DNA of 64,000 nt from the NCBI GenBank assembly GCA_022448005.1, contig JAKUTK010000006.1, forward strand, positions 76,812 through 140,811, given 5' to 3'. Position 1 is the stretch's first letter; each line of letters starts with the position of its first letter. The notes under the pieces are model-generated. The model searched no databases and was not told the origin of the DNA. It saw nothing but the letters and a program-made list of their open reading frames with translations. Of this stretch, positions 8,697-16,724 are shown piece by piece. Source of the stretch: Pseudomonas sp. (GTDB lineage: Bacteria > Pseudomonadota > Gammaproteobacteria > Pseudomonadales > Pseudomonadaceae). A program made the position numbers and the translations under genes.

Positions 8697-9473
8697 ATGC
8701 GCAGGATCAGGCTGTATTTTCGTCTCTTGAGATTGGCCATGGTGATTCTCTACGGCCTGGTACTGGCCTGCAGCCTGAAACTGCGCACGGTGCTGGGCTT
8801 TAATCCCGCTCAAGCTGCGCGTCAGCAGCTGTGCCGTTCGTTTCTGGGGCGGCTCGCAGCGGCATTGCCATTTCAGGTTCGTGTGTCAGGCGATTTGCCA
8901 GATAAGCCGATGTTGTGGGTCGCCAACCACCTATCGTGGACCGACATCCCCCTGCTGGGCCTGCTGCAACCGATGACCTTCCTCGCCAAAGCCGAGATCC
9001 GTCATTGGCCGGTGATTGGTTGGCTGACAACCGAGGCTGGAACCCGCTTCATCCGGCGCGGCGGTGGCGACAGCACCTTACTGAGCCAGCAGATGAACGA
9101 GGAACTGCAGCAAGGCCGCAGCTTATTGATTTTCCCAGAAGGCACCACAACCGATGGCACGTCCCTTCGCACATTCCACTCAAGGCTGCTGGCCTGCGCA
9201 ATCGATACAGGTGTGCCGGTAAAGCCCGTTGCGATTCGGTATCTGCGCAACGGCGTTATCGATCCGATAGTCCCCTTCATCGGCGACGACGATCTGCTTT
9301 CACATCTGTTTCGGCTACTGGCAGAAGATGCAGCAGTGGTGGAAATCCAGCTGCTGCCCCCGCTATCCAGCCATAACACGCAACGTAACCCACTCGCCCG
9401 GCGTTGCCACAGTGCGATCGCCGAAGCGCTGTACGGTCCTTCGCAGCTGATGCCGATCGCCAACGCTGCCTGA
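8697..9473 (+). CDS. olsA: Lyso-ornithine lipid O-acyltransferase OlsA (PlsC family)
   Basis: This 258-residue protein does the second step of ornithine lipid synthesis, O-acylation of lyso-ornithine lipid. It has an N-terminal membrane segment (about residues 8-28) and the acyltransferase motifs: block I NHLSWTD (HX4D) near residue 77, block II TRFIRRG and block III FPEGTTTDG near 150. Its ATG follows the TGA of olsB without a gap, which indicates coupled translation. The same fold is used by lysophosphatidate acyltransferases, but the tight pairing with olsB decides the assignment. Confidence 0.9.
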   Translation: MRRIRLYFRLLRLAMVILYGLVLACSLKLRTVLGFNPAQAARQQLCRSFLGRLAAALPFQVRVSGDLPDKPMLWVANHLSWTDIPLLGLLQPMTFLAKAEIRHWPVIGWLTTEAGTRFIRRGGGDSTLLSQQMNEELQQGRSLLIFPEGTTTDGTSLRTFHSRLLACAIDTGVPVKPVAIRYLRNGVIDPIVPFIGDDDLLSHLFRLLAEDAAVVEIQLLPPLSSHNTQRNPLARRCHSAIAEALYGPSQLMPIANAA

Positions 9474-9513
9474 TGCAAGGTGAGCGCAAGCAAGCGCTGC
9501 TAGACTCGCCTTC

Positions 9514-10086
9514 ATGAACTATCTTGCGCACCTTCATCTCGGCGGCGAGCGGCCCGGGCAGCTGCTCGGCAGCCTCTATGGCGACTTCGTCAAAGGGCCA
9601 TTACAGAACCGATGGCCAAGCGACATCGAAGCAGGCATTCGCCTGCATCGACAAATCGACGTTTTTACCGACAGCCACCCTGTTGTGCTCCAGGCGAAAC
9701 AGCGCTTTCCGCGCGAGCGCAGGCGCTATGCAGGGATATTGGTTGACCTGTTTTTTGATCATTGCCTAGCCGCGCACTGGCACGACTACGCCAGCGAACC
9801 CCTGCACGACTTCACCGCGAGGGTTTATCAGGTGTTGCGTGAGGAAGCAGAGCTACCCGCCAAGTTGGCCCTGATCGCGCCGCGCATGGCGGCGCAGGAT
9901 TGGCTGGGCAGCTATCGGGAATTCGCCGTGATGGAGCAGGTCGTGGCCGGCATGAGCCGGCGTTTGTCTCGCCCCGAAGGGCTGATCGGCGGTGTCGAGG
10001 AAATGGAACGGTTATATGAGCCGCTGCTGCAGGACTTCCAAGCGTTCTATCCGCACCTGCAAGCCTTCGCTCGCCGCGCAGACTGA
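9514..10086 (+). CDS. acpH: ACP phosphodiesterase AcpH
   Basis: The enzyme removes the phosphopantetheine arm from acyl carrier protein. The 190-residue protein starts MNYLAHLHL, typical of AcpH (DUF479). It carries the HD-like metal-binding residues in GSLYGDFVKG, IRLHRQIDVFTDSHP and VDLFFDHCLA. Its length agrees with the family. It lies 40 bases after olsA on the same strand, without a clear Shine-Dalgarno sequence, and converges with mioC. Being next to two lipid acyltransferases that use acyl-ACP is a reasonable functional grouping, though co-transcription is not proven. Confidence 0.9.
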   Translation: MNYLAHLHLGGERPGQLLGSLYGDFVKGPLQNRWPSDIEAGIRLHRQIDVFTDSHPVVLQAKQRFPRERRRYAGILVDLFFDHCLAAHWHDYASEPLHDFTARVYQVLREEAELPAKLALIAPRMAAQDWLGSYREFAVMEQVVAGMSRRLSRPEGLIGGVEEMERLYEPLLQDFQAFYPHLQAFARRAD

Positions 10087-10120
10087 CCGGCGCCTGACGA
10101 CTGCCGGCTTTGCCTGCCTA

Positions 10121-10573
10121 TCAGCCACGTAGAGCTGCGGCAAAGCTTTCCAGCCAGGGCTCGGCATCGGTCTCCGGCGTGACCGTTTCGCTGGCATCAA
10201 GGCGCAGCATTTCCTGTACTTCACGCACGCCCAGCTCGGCGTACAGCTCCCGAACCAGTTCCCCGGCACCGCAGAAGGTATCGCCATAGCTGGCATCTCC
10301 CAGCGCGATCACCCCGCCTGGCAAGCCCTGCCAGGCCGGAAACCGATCGCGGATCGCCGTATACAGCGGGACGAAACTGTCCGGTAACTCGCCCATTCCG
10401 GTGGTGGCAGTCACCACCAGCAGTGCTTGCGGTTCGAAGTCCAACACCTGCGCAAGTTGCGCGCGAGGATCGTGCCAGGCATCGAAGCCCGCCGCGTTGA
10501 GTACCGTAACAGCGTGTCGGGCAACGTCTTCAGCGGTGCCGTAGACCGTACCGGAGAGAATGGCGACTTTCAT
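10121..10573 (-). CDS. mioC: Flavodoxin MioC
   Basis: The 150-residue flavodoxin-like protein binds FMN. The phosphate loop LSGTVYGTAEDVA is at residues 5-17, and the two flavin-stacking loops are TATTGMGELPDSF and LGDASYGDTFCGAG. Length and lack of an extra long loop fit MioC, a short-chain flavodoxin reported to support biotin synthase in E. coli. It is divergently arranged with the PilZ-like gene 233 bases away. GGAGCG lies 7 bases before its ATG. Confidence 0.86.
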   Translation of the reverse strand: MKVAILSGTVYGTAEDVARHAVTVLNAAGFDAWHDPRAQLAQVLDFEPQALLVVTATTGMGELPDSFVPLYTAIRDRFPAWQGLPGGVIALGDASYGDTFCGAGELVRELYAELGVREVQEMLRLDASETVTPETDAEPWLESFAAALRG

Positions 10574-10806
10574 GATGCGCTCCGTTTCGAGTTAAAGCCG
10601 CGCATTATGCCGCATCCGACACATACTCCCCGCCCCTGCGGTTCTACACTCACTAGAGTACTGCCGCCGGGCGAAAGGGAATTAGTTCGCGAGCGCGTGG
10701 TCGCAAAGCCGTCCTGGCAGAGGATCTCGCGGAGGTCCATGCCACGTTCTGGAGCGACTAGGCATGACAGACAGGTTCTGCCCATGCCCTTGAGAGGGAA
10801 ATCGGG

Positions 10807-11442
10807 ATGCCGAACAAAGTGGATCTGACCAGCGCCGAACTGGCCTATATCAATGAACTCGTCAGTGGCTCCTCAACGGAGCCAGGCGAAACGCGGGCAG
10901 GCTTTCGCGTCGACGGCGGTGAAAAGGCCAACGGCCTGCTTTTACAACTGGCCGCGAAGGCAAACCTGACCCTCGAAGCCGAGCTCGACGAATATTGCAT
11001 GTCGTTCCCGCTGCAACTGAAGCAGGACGAGTTCCAGACGGTCCAATTACAACTGGCGCCTCCGACCATCTACGAGCGCGGGCCGGTTCTGCGCGCCTGG
11101 CGCTTGCATCTGGATAAGCCGCTGCCACTGCTCTCCAATGACGGCAACGAGACCGCGCTGAGTGTCCACGAGCTGTCTCCAAACGGCCTGTTGGTGGACG
11201 CTGGAACCAAACACCGGGCCCCCAAACACCTGCATATGCGCCTGGCATTACCGGGAGAGGACTCCTTTCAGATCAACGCGCACCGGATTCGCCATGCCGA
11301 AGGGGGTATGACTGCTTACGAAGTCGCATATCCGCAGGACAAGGATGCCGAACGTATCCGCTCCTATCTGTACGAGCAACACCAGCGCCTGCATCCCGAG
11401 CTGCAGCCGGAGCTCGCCGTCGGCATGCCCGAGAGCTCTTAA
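10807..11442 (+). CDS. PilZ-like domain protein, probably degenerate
   Basis: This is a 211-residue cytoplasmic protein. The C-terminal half (about residues 90-195) looks like a PilZ barrel. In place of the (D/N)xSxxG motif it has ELSPNG near residue 128, and the RxxxR motif is reduced to RAWR. With these changes it may not bind cyclic di-GMP, so the call is tentative. The N-terminal part resembles the YcgR-N type of extra domain only loosely. It sits between mioC and folM, as does an equivalent gene in other Pseudomonas. The ATG follows GAGAGGGAAATCGGG. Confidence 0.6.
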   Translation: MPNKVDLTSAELAYINELVSGSSTEPGETRAGFRVDGGEKANGLLLQLAAKANLTLEAELDEYCMSFPLQLKQDEFQTVQLQLAPPTIYERGPVLRAWRLHLDKPLPLLSNDGNETALSVHELSPNGLLVDAGTKHRAPKHLHMRLALPGEDSFQINAHRIRHAEGGMTAYEVAYPQDKDAERIRSYLYEQHQRLHPELQPELAVGMPESS

Positions 11443-11576
11443 TCGGGCCGTTGGCTCCGCCTCTCCTCCGAACGAAGACACCGACGAGATAGGGCCGTTG
11501 CGCCCCCTGGTGTAAGCTGGCCGGCACTGCAGCCTTGCAAAGGCAGCGCGACCATTCTTCCACCTGGTATCCCAGC

Positions 11577-12287
11577 ATGAATCAGCCGACGGCCCCGATA
11601 CTGATCACCGGTGCCAGCCAGCGCATCGGCCTGCATTGCGCCGAGCGCCTGCTTGATGAGGGCCAGCCGGTAATCGTGAGCTACCGCACCTCACGCGCCA
11701 GCCTGGCTCGGCTTCGCGAGCGCGGCGCAGTGACCTTGCATGCCGATTTTTCCGCCGCCACCGGCATACTGGCGTTTATCGCTGCTCTCAAGCAGCACAC
11801 CAGCGTCCTGCGCGCGATCGTACACAACGCGTCGGACTGGCTCCCCGAAACACCGGGAGAGGAAGCTGAGACCTTCCAACGCATGTTTGAGGTGCACATG
11901 CTCGCGCCTTACCTGATCAACCTTCACTGCACCGAACTGTTGCAGCATGGTGGTCCGGCAGACATCATCCATATCGGTGACGATGTCACCCGTGTCGGCA
12001 GCAAAAAGCACATCGCTTATGCGGCCAGCAAGGCCGGGCTGGACAACCTCACCTTGTCGTTCGCAGCCCGGCTGGCGCCAGCGATCAAGGTCAACGGCAT
12101 AGCCCCCGCGCTGATCCAGTTCAACGAAGGCGACGATGAGGCCTACCAGCGCAAGGCGCTTGCCAAGTCCGCCCTGGGCATCGAGCCCGGTGCCGAGGTG
12201 GTCTACCAGAGCCTGCGTTATCTGCTGGATAATCCCTATGTCACCGGCACCACGCTGAGCGTGAACGGTGGCCGCCACCTGATCTGA
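11577..12287 (+). CDS. folM: Dihydromonapterin reductase FolM (short-chain dehydrogenase)
   Basis: This 236-residue short-chain dehydrogenase reduces dihydromonapterin (and weakly dihydrofolate) with NADPH. The N-terminal [14 protein letters not shown] is the cofactor loop, HNASDW the NAG-like motif, and YAASKAG the catalytic Tyr-x3-Lys. The segment [13 protein letters not shown] closes the fold. The ATG at 11577 is chosen because family proteins start [12 protein letters not shown]; the longer frame from 11535 adds unrelated residues. folX follows 16 bases later, and the two form one step series in tetrahydromonapterin synthesis. In several Pseudomonas a folE gene lies between them; it is absent here. 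Confidence 0.9.
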   Translation: MNQPTAPILITGASQRIGLHCAERLLDEGQPVIVSYRTSRASLARLRERGAVTLHADFSAATGILAFIAALKQHTSVLRAIVHNASDWLPETPGEEAETFQRMFEVHMLAPYLINLHCTELLQHGGPADIIHIGDDVTRVGSKKHIAYAASKAGLDNLTLSFAARLAPAIKVNGIAPALIQFNEGDDEAYQRKALAKSALGIEPGAEVVYQSLRYLLDNPYVTGTTLSVNGGRHLI

Positions 12288-12303
12288 TAGGCCAAGGAAT
12301 CCC

Positions 12304-12678
12304 ATGCCCCGATTGGAACCCGCTATGGCGCGCATCCGCGTCAAAGACCTGCGCCTACGTACTTTCATCGGTATCAAGGAAGAGGAAATCCTCAACAAGC
12401 AGGACGTCCTGATCAATCTGACCATCCTTTATCCGGCAGCCGACGCCGTGCGCGACAACGATATCGACCATGCGCTGAACTACCGAACCATTACCAAGGC
12501 GATCATCCAGCACGTCGAGGACAACCGCTTCGCCCTGCTCGAGCGACTCACCCAGGAGATAGTCGACCTGGTCATGGCGCATCCGCAAGTGCGCTACGCC
12601 GAGGTCGAAGTGGACAAACCGCACGCTCTTCGTTTCGCCGAATCGGTATCGATTACCCTCGCCGCTCATCGTGACTGA
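12304..12678 (+). CDS. folX: Dihydroneopterin triphosphate 2'-epimerase FolX
   Basis: The 124-residue enzyme converts dihydroneopterin triphosphate to dihydromonapterin triphosphate, providing the substrate chain for FolM. The fold is the tunnel-forming FolB/FolX type: [10 protein letters not shown] at residue 20, [16 protein letters not shown] and the pterin-anchoring glutamate in LTQEIVDL. The protein starts [16 protein letters not shown], so the ATG at 12304 is favoured, with AAGGAA upstream. It is operonic with folM. It could be confused with FolB, but the neighbour folM supports FolX. Confidence 0.9.
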   Translation: MPRLEPAMARIRVKDLRLRTFIGIKEEEILNKQDVLINLTILYPAADAVRDNDIDHALNYRTITKAIIQHVEDNRFALLERLTQEIVDLVMAHPQVRYAEVEVDKPHALRFAESVSITLAAHRD

Positions 12679-12687
12679 CCGCCCGCG

Positions 12688-13059
12688 TCAGTCGCTGCCG
12701 TAGGCCAGGGTTGTCATCAGCGCCCGGTCACCGCTGCGCGCATCCAACCGCGTGTGCTGAATGACCACCGGTATGTTGGAGATAAATACGCTGGCGTAAT
12801 CGGTCTCACGGGGCACCGCCTCCGGCGTCTGCAGATCATCGAAGCGCAGGTGCAAGGTTCGCCGCGCCGGGACGCGTATGGAATATGGTCCGACCGGCTC
12901 GCGGTCAGCGAAGTACAGCGTCAGTTCGATCACGGCCTCCAGCGGGCCAGCGTTCAGAATGCATGCTGTCTCGTGGCTGCGCAGTGCCGGCTCATCGGGT
13001 TTGGGCCCCAGCGCCGGCAGGTAACCTTCGGCTATCACCCAATGCTTTTTTCCAATCAC
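12688..13059 (-). CDS. Sensory rhodopsin transducer family protein (ASRT-like)
   Basis: The 123-residue protein closely resembles the soluble transducer of Anabaena sensory rhodopsin: IGKKHWVIAEGYLP at the start, then HETACILNAG, VGPYSIRVPARRTLHLRFDDL and VIQHTRLD. In the known case this small tetrameric protein binds the rhodopsin or carbohydrate-like ligands. No rhodopsin gene is in the window, so another partner is likely. GTG 13059 is preferred because GGAG lies 7 bases upstream; a TTG at 13065 sits directly on that site. It converges with folX, the stop codons lying 9 bases apart. Confidence 0.78.
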   Translation of the reverse strand: MIGKKHWVIAEGYLPALGPKPDEPALRSHETACILNAGPLEAVIELTLYFADREPVGPYSIRVPARRTLHLRFDDLQTPEAVPRETDYASVFISNIPVVIQHTRLDARSGDRALMTTLAYGSD

Positions 13060-13207
13060 ATCCAATCTCCTTTCAGCTTGATGACCGGCTGGCCATCCTG
13101 TTTAGCGGAGACGGTTGATGCCGCTAAAGTTCCCCGTCGCTCGCTGGCCCAGGACCTGCGTCGAGGTTATGATCCCGCCCACGTCTGCAACGCCGAGACC
13201 TTTGAAA

Positions 13208-13501
13208 ATGAATGAGCAAGAACGCACCGAACTCGAAGCCGCTGCCTTTCGCCGCCTGGTCCAGCACCTGCGCAGCCGACCGGATGCACAAAACATCGAC
13301 CTGATGAACCTGGCCGGCTTCTGCCGCAACTGTCTGTCCAAGTGGTACAAGGCCGCCGCCGACGACCTGGACATCGAAGTCAGCCTCGACGAAGCGCGCG
13401 AAGAGGTCTATGGCATGCCCTACGCGGAATGGAAGAAACGCTATCAGAAGGACGCGACGCCAGAGCAACAGGCTGCGTTCGACAAGGGTCAGAAAACATG
13501 A
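13208..13501 (+). CDS. DUF1244 family protein
   Basis: The 97-residue protein has the strongly conserved DUF1244 core: LVQHLRSR, DLMNLAGFCRNCLSKWY near residues 35-53, and YGMPYAEWKKRYQ near 70. The two cysteines in FCRNC are the most conspicuous possible metal or redox residues. The function is unknown. ATG 13208 begins MNEQERTELEAAAF, the normal N-terminus. The gene overlaps the HopJ-family gene by 4 bases (ATGA), so they are translated together. Confidence 0.87.
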   Translation: MNEQERTELEAAAFRRLVQHLRSRPDAQNIDLMNLAGFCRNCLSKWYKAAADDLDIEVSLDEAREEVYGMPYAEWKKRYQKDATPEQQAAFDKGQKT

Positions 13502-13854
13502 GCCTCAGGGACTTTCGCGCCAGCCTGCGCAACCGAAACCACCCTTTCAGCGAGACGCTGGCATTCATCACCAGCGCCTACGACTATCAGCCAACCCGTT
13601 TCTTCAATGGCGGCATTGAAAACGCCGCCGGACAGAACGAGGGTTCCTGCAAAACGCTGGGGCTGGCCGTGCTGGAAGGATTCACCACTGAAGAAGCCTT
13701 GTTGGCATTCGGGGAGCACTATCAGTCGGTACTGGAGAATCCCAGTGGAACCGATCACCAGAACATTCGCGCGCTGATGGATACCGGGCTTCCGGGCGTA
13801 CGCTTTGATCAGCAGCCGCTCAGGCGCAAACCTGTGAGTTTCGAAGAGAAATAA
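13498..13854 (+). CDS. HopJ type III effector family protein
   Basis: The 118-residue protein matches the HopJ family: FRASLRNRNHPFSETLAFI at the start, YDYQPTRFFNG, NEGSCKTLG and ALLAFGEHY. The family is named after a Pseudomonas syringae effector, but members are widespread in bacteria with no type III secretion, and most are probably housekeeping proteins. Nothing here suggests secretion. The start ATG 13498 overlaps the stop of the DUF1244 gene. The region after the gene holds a long perfect hairpin (13934-13960). Confidence 0.85.
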   Translation: MSLRDFRASLRNRNHPFSETLAFITSAYDYQPTRFFNGGIENAAGQNEGSCKTLGLAVLEGFTTEEALLAFGEHYQSVLENPSGTDHQNIRALMDTGLPGVRFDQQPLRRKPVSFEEK

Positions 13855-13933
13855 AAAAGGGCCGGCCAGGCACTTGGGGAAGGCTTGAAGCGGACGGCCC
13901 TGAAAAACCAAAAGGAGAATTCGGTGCCAGCCT

Positions 13934-13960
13934 AATGGCCAAGCGCAACGCTTGGCCATT
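13934..13960. other. Perfect 12-bp hairpin between HopJ and cysZ genes
   Basis: Arms AATGGCCAAGCG and CGCTTGGCCATT are exactly complementary around a 3-base loop CAA. No T run follows on either strand, so it is not a standard intrinsic terminator. It is preceded by AAAAGGAGAATTCGGTGCC, which looks like a ribosome site with a GTG followed by only two more codons and a stop. Confidence 0.6.
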
Positions 13961-14067
13961 ACGTAAAGCGGATCGACCCCATAGCGCTGGACTATCGACT
14001 GCTATGCCGCTTTTCCCGCCTCGTCAAAGTCGGTAAGGTCCGGACCGTCCTTTCCGGAGTATCGCCA

Positions 14068-14826
14068 ATGCCCCTCGCTGCCCTATCCGGCCCCCAATAC
14101 CTGCGTGAAGGTCTGAAGCTAATTCTCAGCCCAGGACTCAGGCTGTTCGTCATTCTGCCGCTGACTGTCAATCTGCTGCTGTTCTGCGGCCTGATCTACC
14201 TCGCTGTGCGCCAATTCGGCGGCTGGGTCGACGCCTTCATGCCTAACCTCCCCGACTGGCTGATGTTCCTCGAATACATCATCTGGCCGCTGTTCGTGGT
14301 GCTGGTGGTGCTGATCGTGTTCTTCACCTTCACCATACTCGCCAACATCATTGCCGCGCCGTTCAATGGTTTTCTCGCCGAAAAGGTGGAAACCGTGGCG
14401 CGCGGCGTCGACAGCGCGCCGCCGTTCAGCTGGAGCGAACTGCTGGCGATGCTGCCGCGGACCCTTGGACGCGAGGCACGCAAGCTGGCGTATTTTGCAC
14501 CTCGGGCGCTGGCGCTGCTGGTGCTCTCATTCATTCCAGTGGTCAATCTGGTCGCGGCGCCACTGTGGCTGCTGTTCGGCGTCTGGATGATGGCGGTGCA
14601 GTACATCGACTATCCAGCGGACAACAACAAGCTGAGCTGGGCCGAAATGATGGTCTGGCTGCGCCAGCGCCGCTGGAAGAGCCTGAGTCTCGGCGCGGTA
14701 ACCTACGCAGCGCTGCTGATTCCCTTCGTCAATCTGCTGATCATGCCGGCAGCTGTCGCAGCCGCAACGCTGTTCTGGGTGCGTGAAGGCGGCAAATCGA
14801 CAATGCCCACGACGGTCGATTCGTGA
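14068..14826 (+). CDS. cysZ: Sulfate transporter CysZ
   Basis: The 252-residue membrane protein belongs to the CysZ/EI24 family, which takes up sulfate for cysteine synthesis. It begins with the conserved [12 protein letters not shown]. Long hydrophobic stretches lie at about residues 30-50, 70-100, 145-175 and 205-230, with [16 protein letters not shown] between them. The ATG follows CCGGAGT. It lies far from cysD-cysNC (42.5-45.4 kb), so control would have to be in trans, for example by CysB (inference). Confidence 0.9.
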   Translation: MPLAALSGPQYLREGLKLILSPGLRLFVILPLTVNLLLFCGLIYLAVRQFGGWVDAFMPNLPDWLMFLEYIIWPLFVVLVVLIVFFTFTILANIIAAPFNGFLAEKVETVARGVDSAPPFSWSELLAMLPRTLGREARKLAYFAPRALALLVLSFIPVVNLVAAPLWLLFGVWMMAVQYIDYPADNNKLSWAEMMVWLRQRRWKSLSLGAVTYAALLIPFVNLLIMPAAVAAATLFWVREGGKSTMPTTVDS

Positions 14827-14881
14827 ACTGCGAGACGTGGAGGTGTCTAGATCTGAACACCTTCACACCGGGAGACTCGCT

Positions 14882-15493
14882 ATGGCGCTTACCGCCCTCG
14901 CAATCAACTGCACCCTCAAGGCATCGCCCGCAGAATCGTCCTGCAGCCTGCTGCTGAGCCAGGCTCAGCGCGAGCTTGAAAAGCTCGGCGTCAGTTGCGA
15001 GCAGATCCGCGCTGTGGACTTCAACATCAAGCCGGGCGTGACATCAGATGAAGGCGAAGGTGACGATTGGCCGATGATCAGGGAAAAGCTGCTTGCAGCG
15101 GATATCCTGATTCTTGGCACACCGATCTGGCTCGGACACCCGGCCAGCGTTTGTCAGCGCGTACTGGAACGCCTGGACGCGTTCATTGGTGAAGTGGACG
15201 ATGAACAGCGGATGGTGTCCTACGGGCGGGTCGCTTGCGTCGCGGTGGTAGGCAATGAAGACGGCGCCCATCATGTGGTCGCCAGCCTCTATCAAGGTCT
15301 CAATGATGTGGGCTTTACCATCCCGGCCAACGGGTGCACCTACTGGGTCGGGCCGGCAATGGGGTCGACGGATTACAAGGATGTGAAAGACCCCGGCGAG
15401 AAAATTGGCAAGACCAATGCCATGCTGGCGCGCAACGCCGTGCACCTGGCCAAGCTCCTCAAGCAGTCCGGTTATCCGGGCGCCTCGGAGTAA
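14882..15493 (+). CDS. NADPH-dependent FMN reductase family protein
   Basis: The protein has 203 residues and a flavodoxin-like fold of the NADPH-dependent FMN reductase/quinone reductase type. The N-terminal LAINCTLKASPAESS is the phosphate loop, and GTPIWLGHPASVCQ is the flavin contact motif. Near residue 120, VGNEDGAHHV is typical. The substrate is not predictable. The start ATG 14882 is supported by GGGAGA 7 bases before; the longer frame from 14783 overlaps cysZ. It ends at a strong bidirectional terminator shared with the OYE gene. Confidence 0.83.
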   Translation: MALTALAINCTLKASPAESSCSLLLSQAQRELEKLGVSCEQIRAVDFNIKPGVTSDEGEGDDWPMIREKLLAADILILGTPIWLGHPASVCQRVLERLDAFIGEVDDEQRMVSYGRVACVAVVGNEDGAHHVVASLYQGLNDVGFTIPANGCTYWVGPAMGSTDYKDVKDPGEKIGKTNAMLARNAVHLAKLLKQSGYPGASE

Positions 15494-15503
15494 CGCTGCG
15501 CAA

Positions 15504-15532
15504 AAAGAAGCCATCGCAAGGATGGCTTCTTT
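15504..15532. terminator. Bidirectional intrinsic terminator
   Basis: A perfect 12-bp stem AAAGAAGCCATC/GATGGCTTCTTT with a GCAAG loop lies between two convergent genes. A-rich and T-rich arms give T tracts on both strands (15530-15532 on plus; complement of 15502-15506 on minus). Confidence 0.85.
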
Positions 15533-15555
15533 GCAGCTGCAGGTCGGGCAACCTG

Positions 15556-16665
15556 TCAGGCCAGCGTCTTCAGCGCTTCACGGCTAAAGGGCAGGATGTC
15601 CTGCATACGTCCTTCCTTCACTTTCAACGCCCAGTCCGGATCGCAGATGAGCGCGCGCCCTACTGCGACCAGATCGAACTCCTGCTTGTTCAGACGCTCC
15701 AGCAAGCCTTCGATGTTGGCCGGCTGCGCCACTTTGTCAGTCTTGACCATGAACTGCAGAAATTCGCCATCAAGCCCCACGCTGCCGACGGTAATGGTTG
15801 GCTTGCCAGTCAGCTGACGGGTCCAGCCAGCCAGGTTGAGATCGGAACCTTCGAACTCTGGCTCCCAGAACCGGCGCGTCGAGCAATGGAAGATGTCCAC
15901 ACCAGCTGCCGAAAGCGGCTCGAGAAACTCGCCGAGCGCTTCCGGCGTGGTGACCAGGCGCGCGGTGTAGTCCTGCTGCTTCCATTGGGAAAAGCGGAAG
16001 ATGATCGGAAAATCCGGACCTACCGCAGCACGTACGGCCTCGATCAGCTCGATGGCGAAGCGCGAACGATTGGCCAGACTGCCACCGTAGTCGTCGGTGC
16101 GCTGGTTGCTGCCTTCCCAGAAGAACTGGTCAACCAGGTAGCCGTGCGCACCGTGGATCTCGACACCATCCATGCCGATGGTCTGGGCATCTTTGGCGGC
16201 CTGAGCAAAGGCCGCAATCACGTCCTGAATGTCCTGTTTGGTCATGCCGTGCACAACCACCTGGCCATCCTTAAGCTTCTCCATCGGGCCATAACCCGGC
16301 ACTTCCGGCTCCGGCTCGGTTCCCACGTGGCGAACATTGCCCACGTGCCATAGCTGCGGAACGATCTTCCCGCCTTCGGCGTGTACGGCATCGACCACGG
16401 CCTTCCAGCCGGCCAGAGGGGCCTCGCCGTAGAAGCGCGGCACCTGCGGATAGCCATTGGAGGCCTTGTGCCCGACCGTGGTGCCCTCGGTGATGATCAG
16501 CCCTACACCCGACGCGGCACGACGGCGGTAGTACTCGACGACGTCCGCGGTTGGCACGCCGTTGGGCGAGAAAGAACGGGTCATCGGCGCCATCACGACA
16601 CGGGTCGGCAGCTGCAAGCTACCGAGTTGGAAGGGTTGGAACAGGGCGTTCACGGCTGCGGTCAT
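15556..16665 (-). CDS. NADH:flavin oxidoreductase / old yellow enzyme family
   Basis: This FMN enzyme of 369 residues has a TIM-barrel and reduces electrophilic double bonds or nitro groups using NAD(P)H. Visible motifs are RVVMAPMTRSF near residue 25, EIHGAHGYLVDQFFW near 170, the substrate-contact NQRTDDYGGS, and FDLVAVGRALICDPDW near the C-terminus. The ATG at 16665 has GAGGAG before it. Its promoter region contains GACCGGTCGTCT, also present upstream of the neighbouring tetR gene. The pair resembles the E. coli nemR-nemA system for electrophile stress, but nemA identity is not proven. Confidence 0.88.
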   Translation of the reverse strand: MTAAVNALFQPFQLGSLQLPTRVVMAPMTRSFSPNGVPTADVVEYYRRRAASGVGLIITEGTTVGHKASNGYPQVPRFYGEAPLAGWKAVVDAVHAEGGKIVPQLWHVGNVRHVGTEPEPEVPGYGPMEKLKDGQVVVHGMTKQDIQDVIAAFAQAAKDAQTIGMDGVEIHGAHGYLVDQFFWEGSNQRTDDYGGSLANRSRFAIELIEAVRAAVGPDFPIIFRFSQWKQQDYTARLVTTPEALGEFLEPLSAAGVDIFHCSTRRFWEPEFEGSDLNLAGWTRQLTGKPTITVGSVGLDGEFLQFMVKTDKVAQPANIEGLLERLNKQEFDLVAVGRALICDPDWALKVKEGRMQDILPFSREALKTLA

Positions 16666-16694
16666 TGCTGTCTCCTCTGGCTTGAAGCAAAAGC

Positions 16695-16706
16695 GACCGG
16701 TCGTCT
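16695..16706 (-). promoter_or_regulatory. Putative TetR-family operator before the OYE gene
   Basis: GACCGGTCGTCT, with an overlapping perfect palindrome CGACCGGTCG, lies 30 bases before the oxidoreductase start. The same 12 bases occur at 17336-17347 before the tetR gene. Two copies before the two members of a regulator-target pair support an operator. Confidence 0.6.
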
Positions 16707-16724
16707 CGCCGATCACCAAAAAAA

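Noticed and set aside
13858..13901. Terminator formed by AGGGCCG and CGGCCCT after the HopJ gene
   Set aside because: The loop is about 30 bases and A residues, not T, follow on the plus strand.
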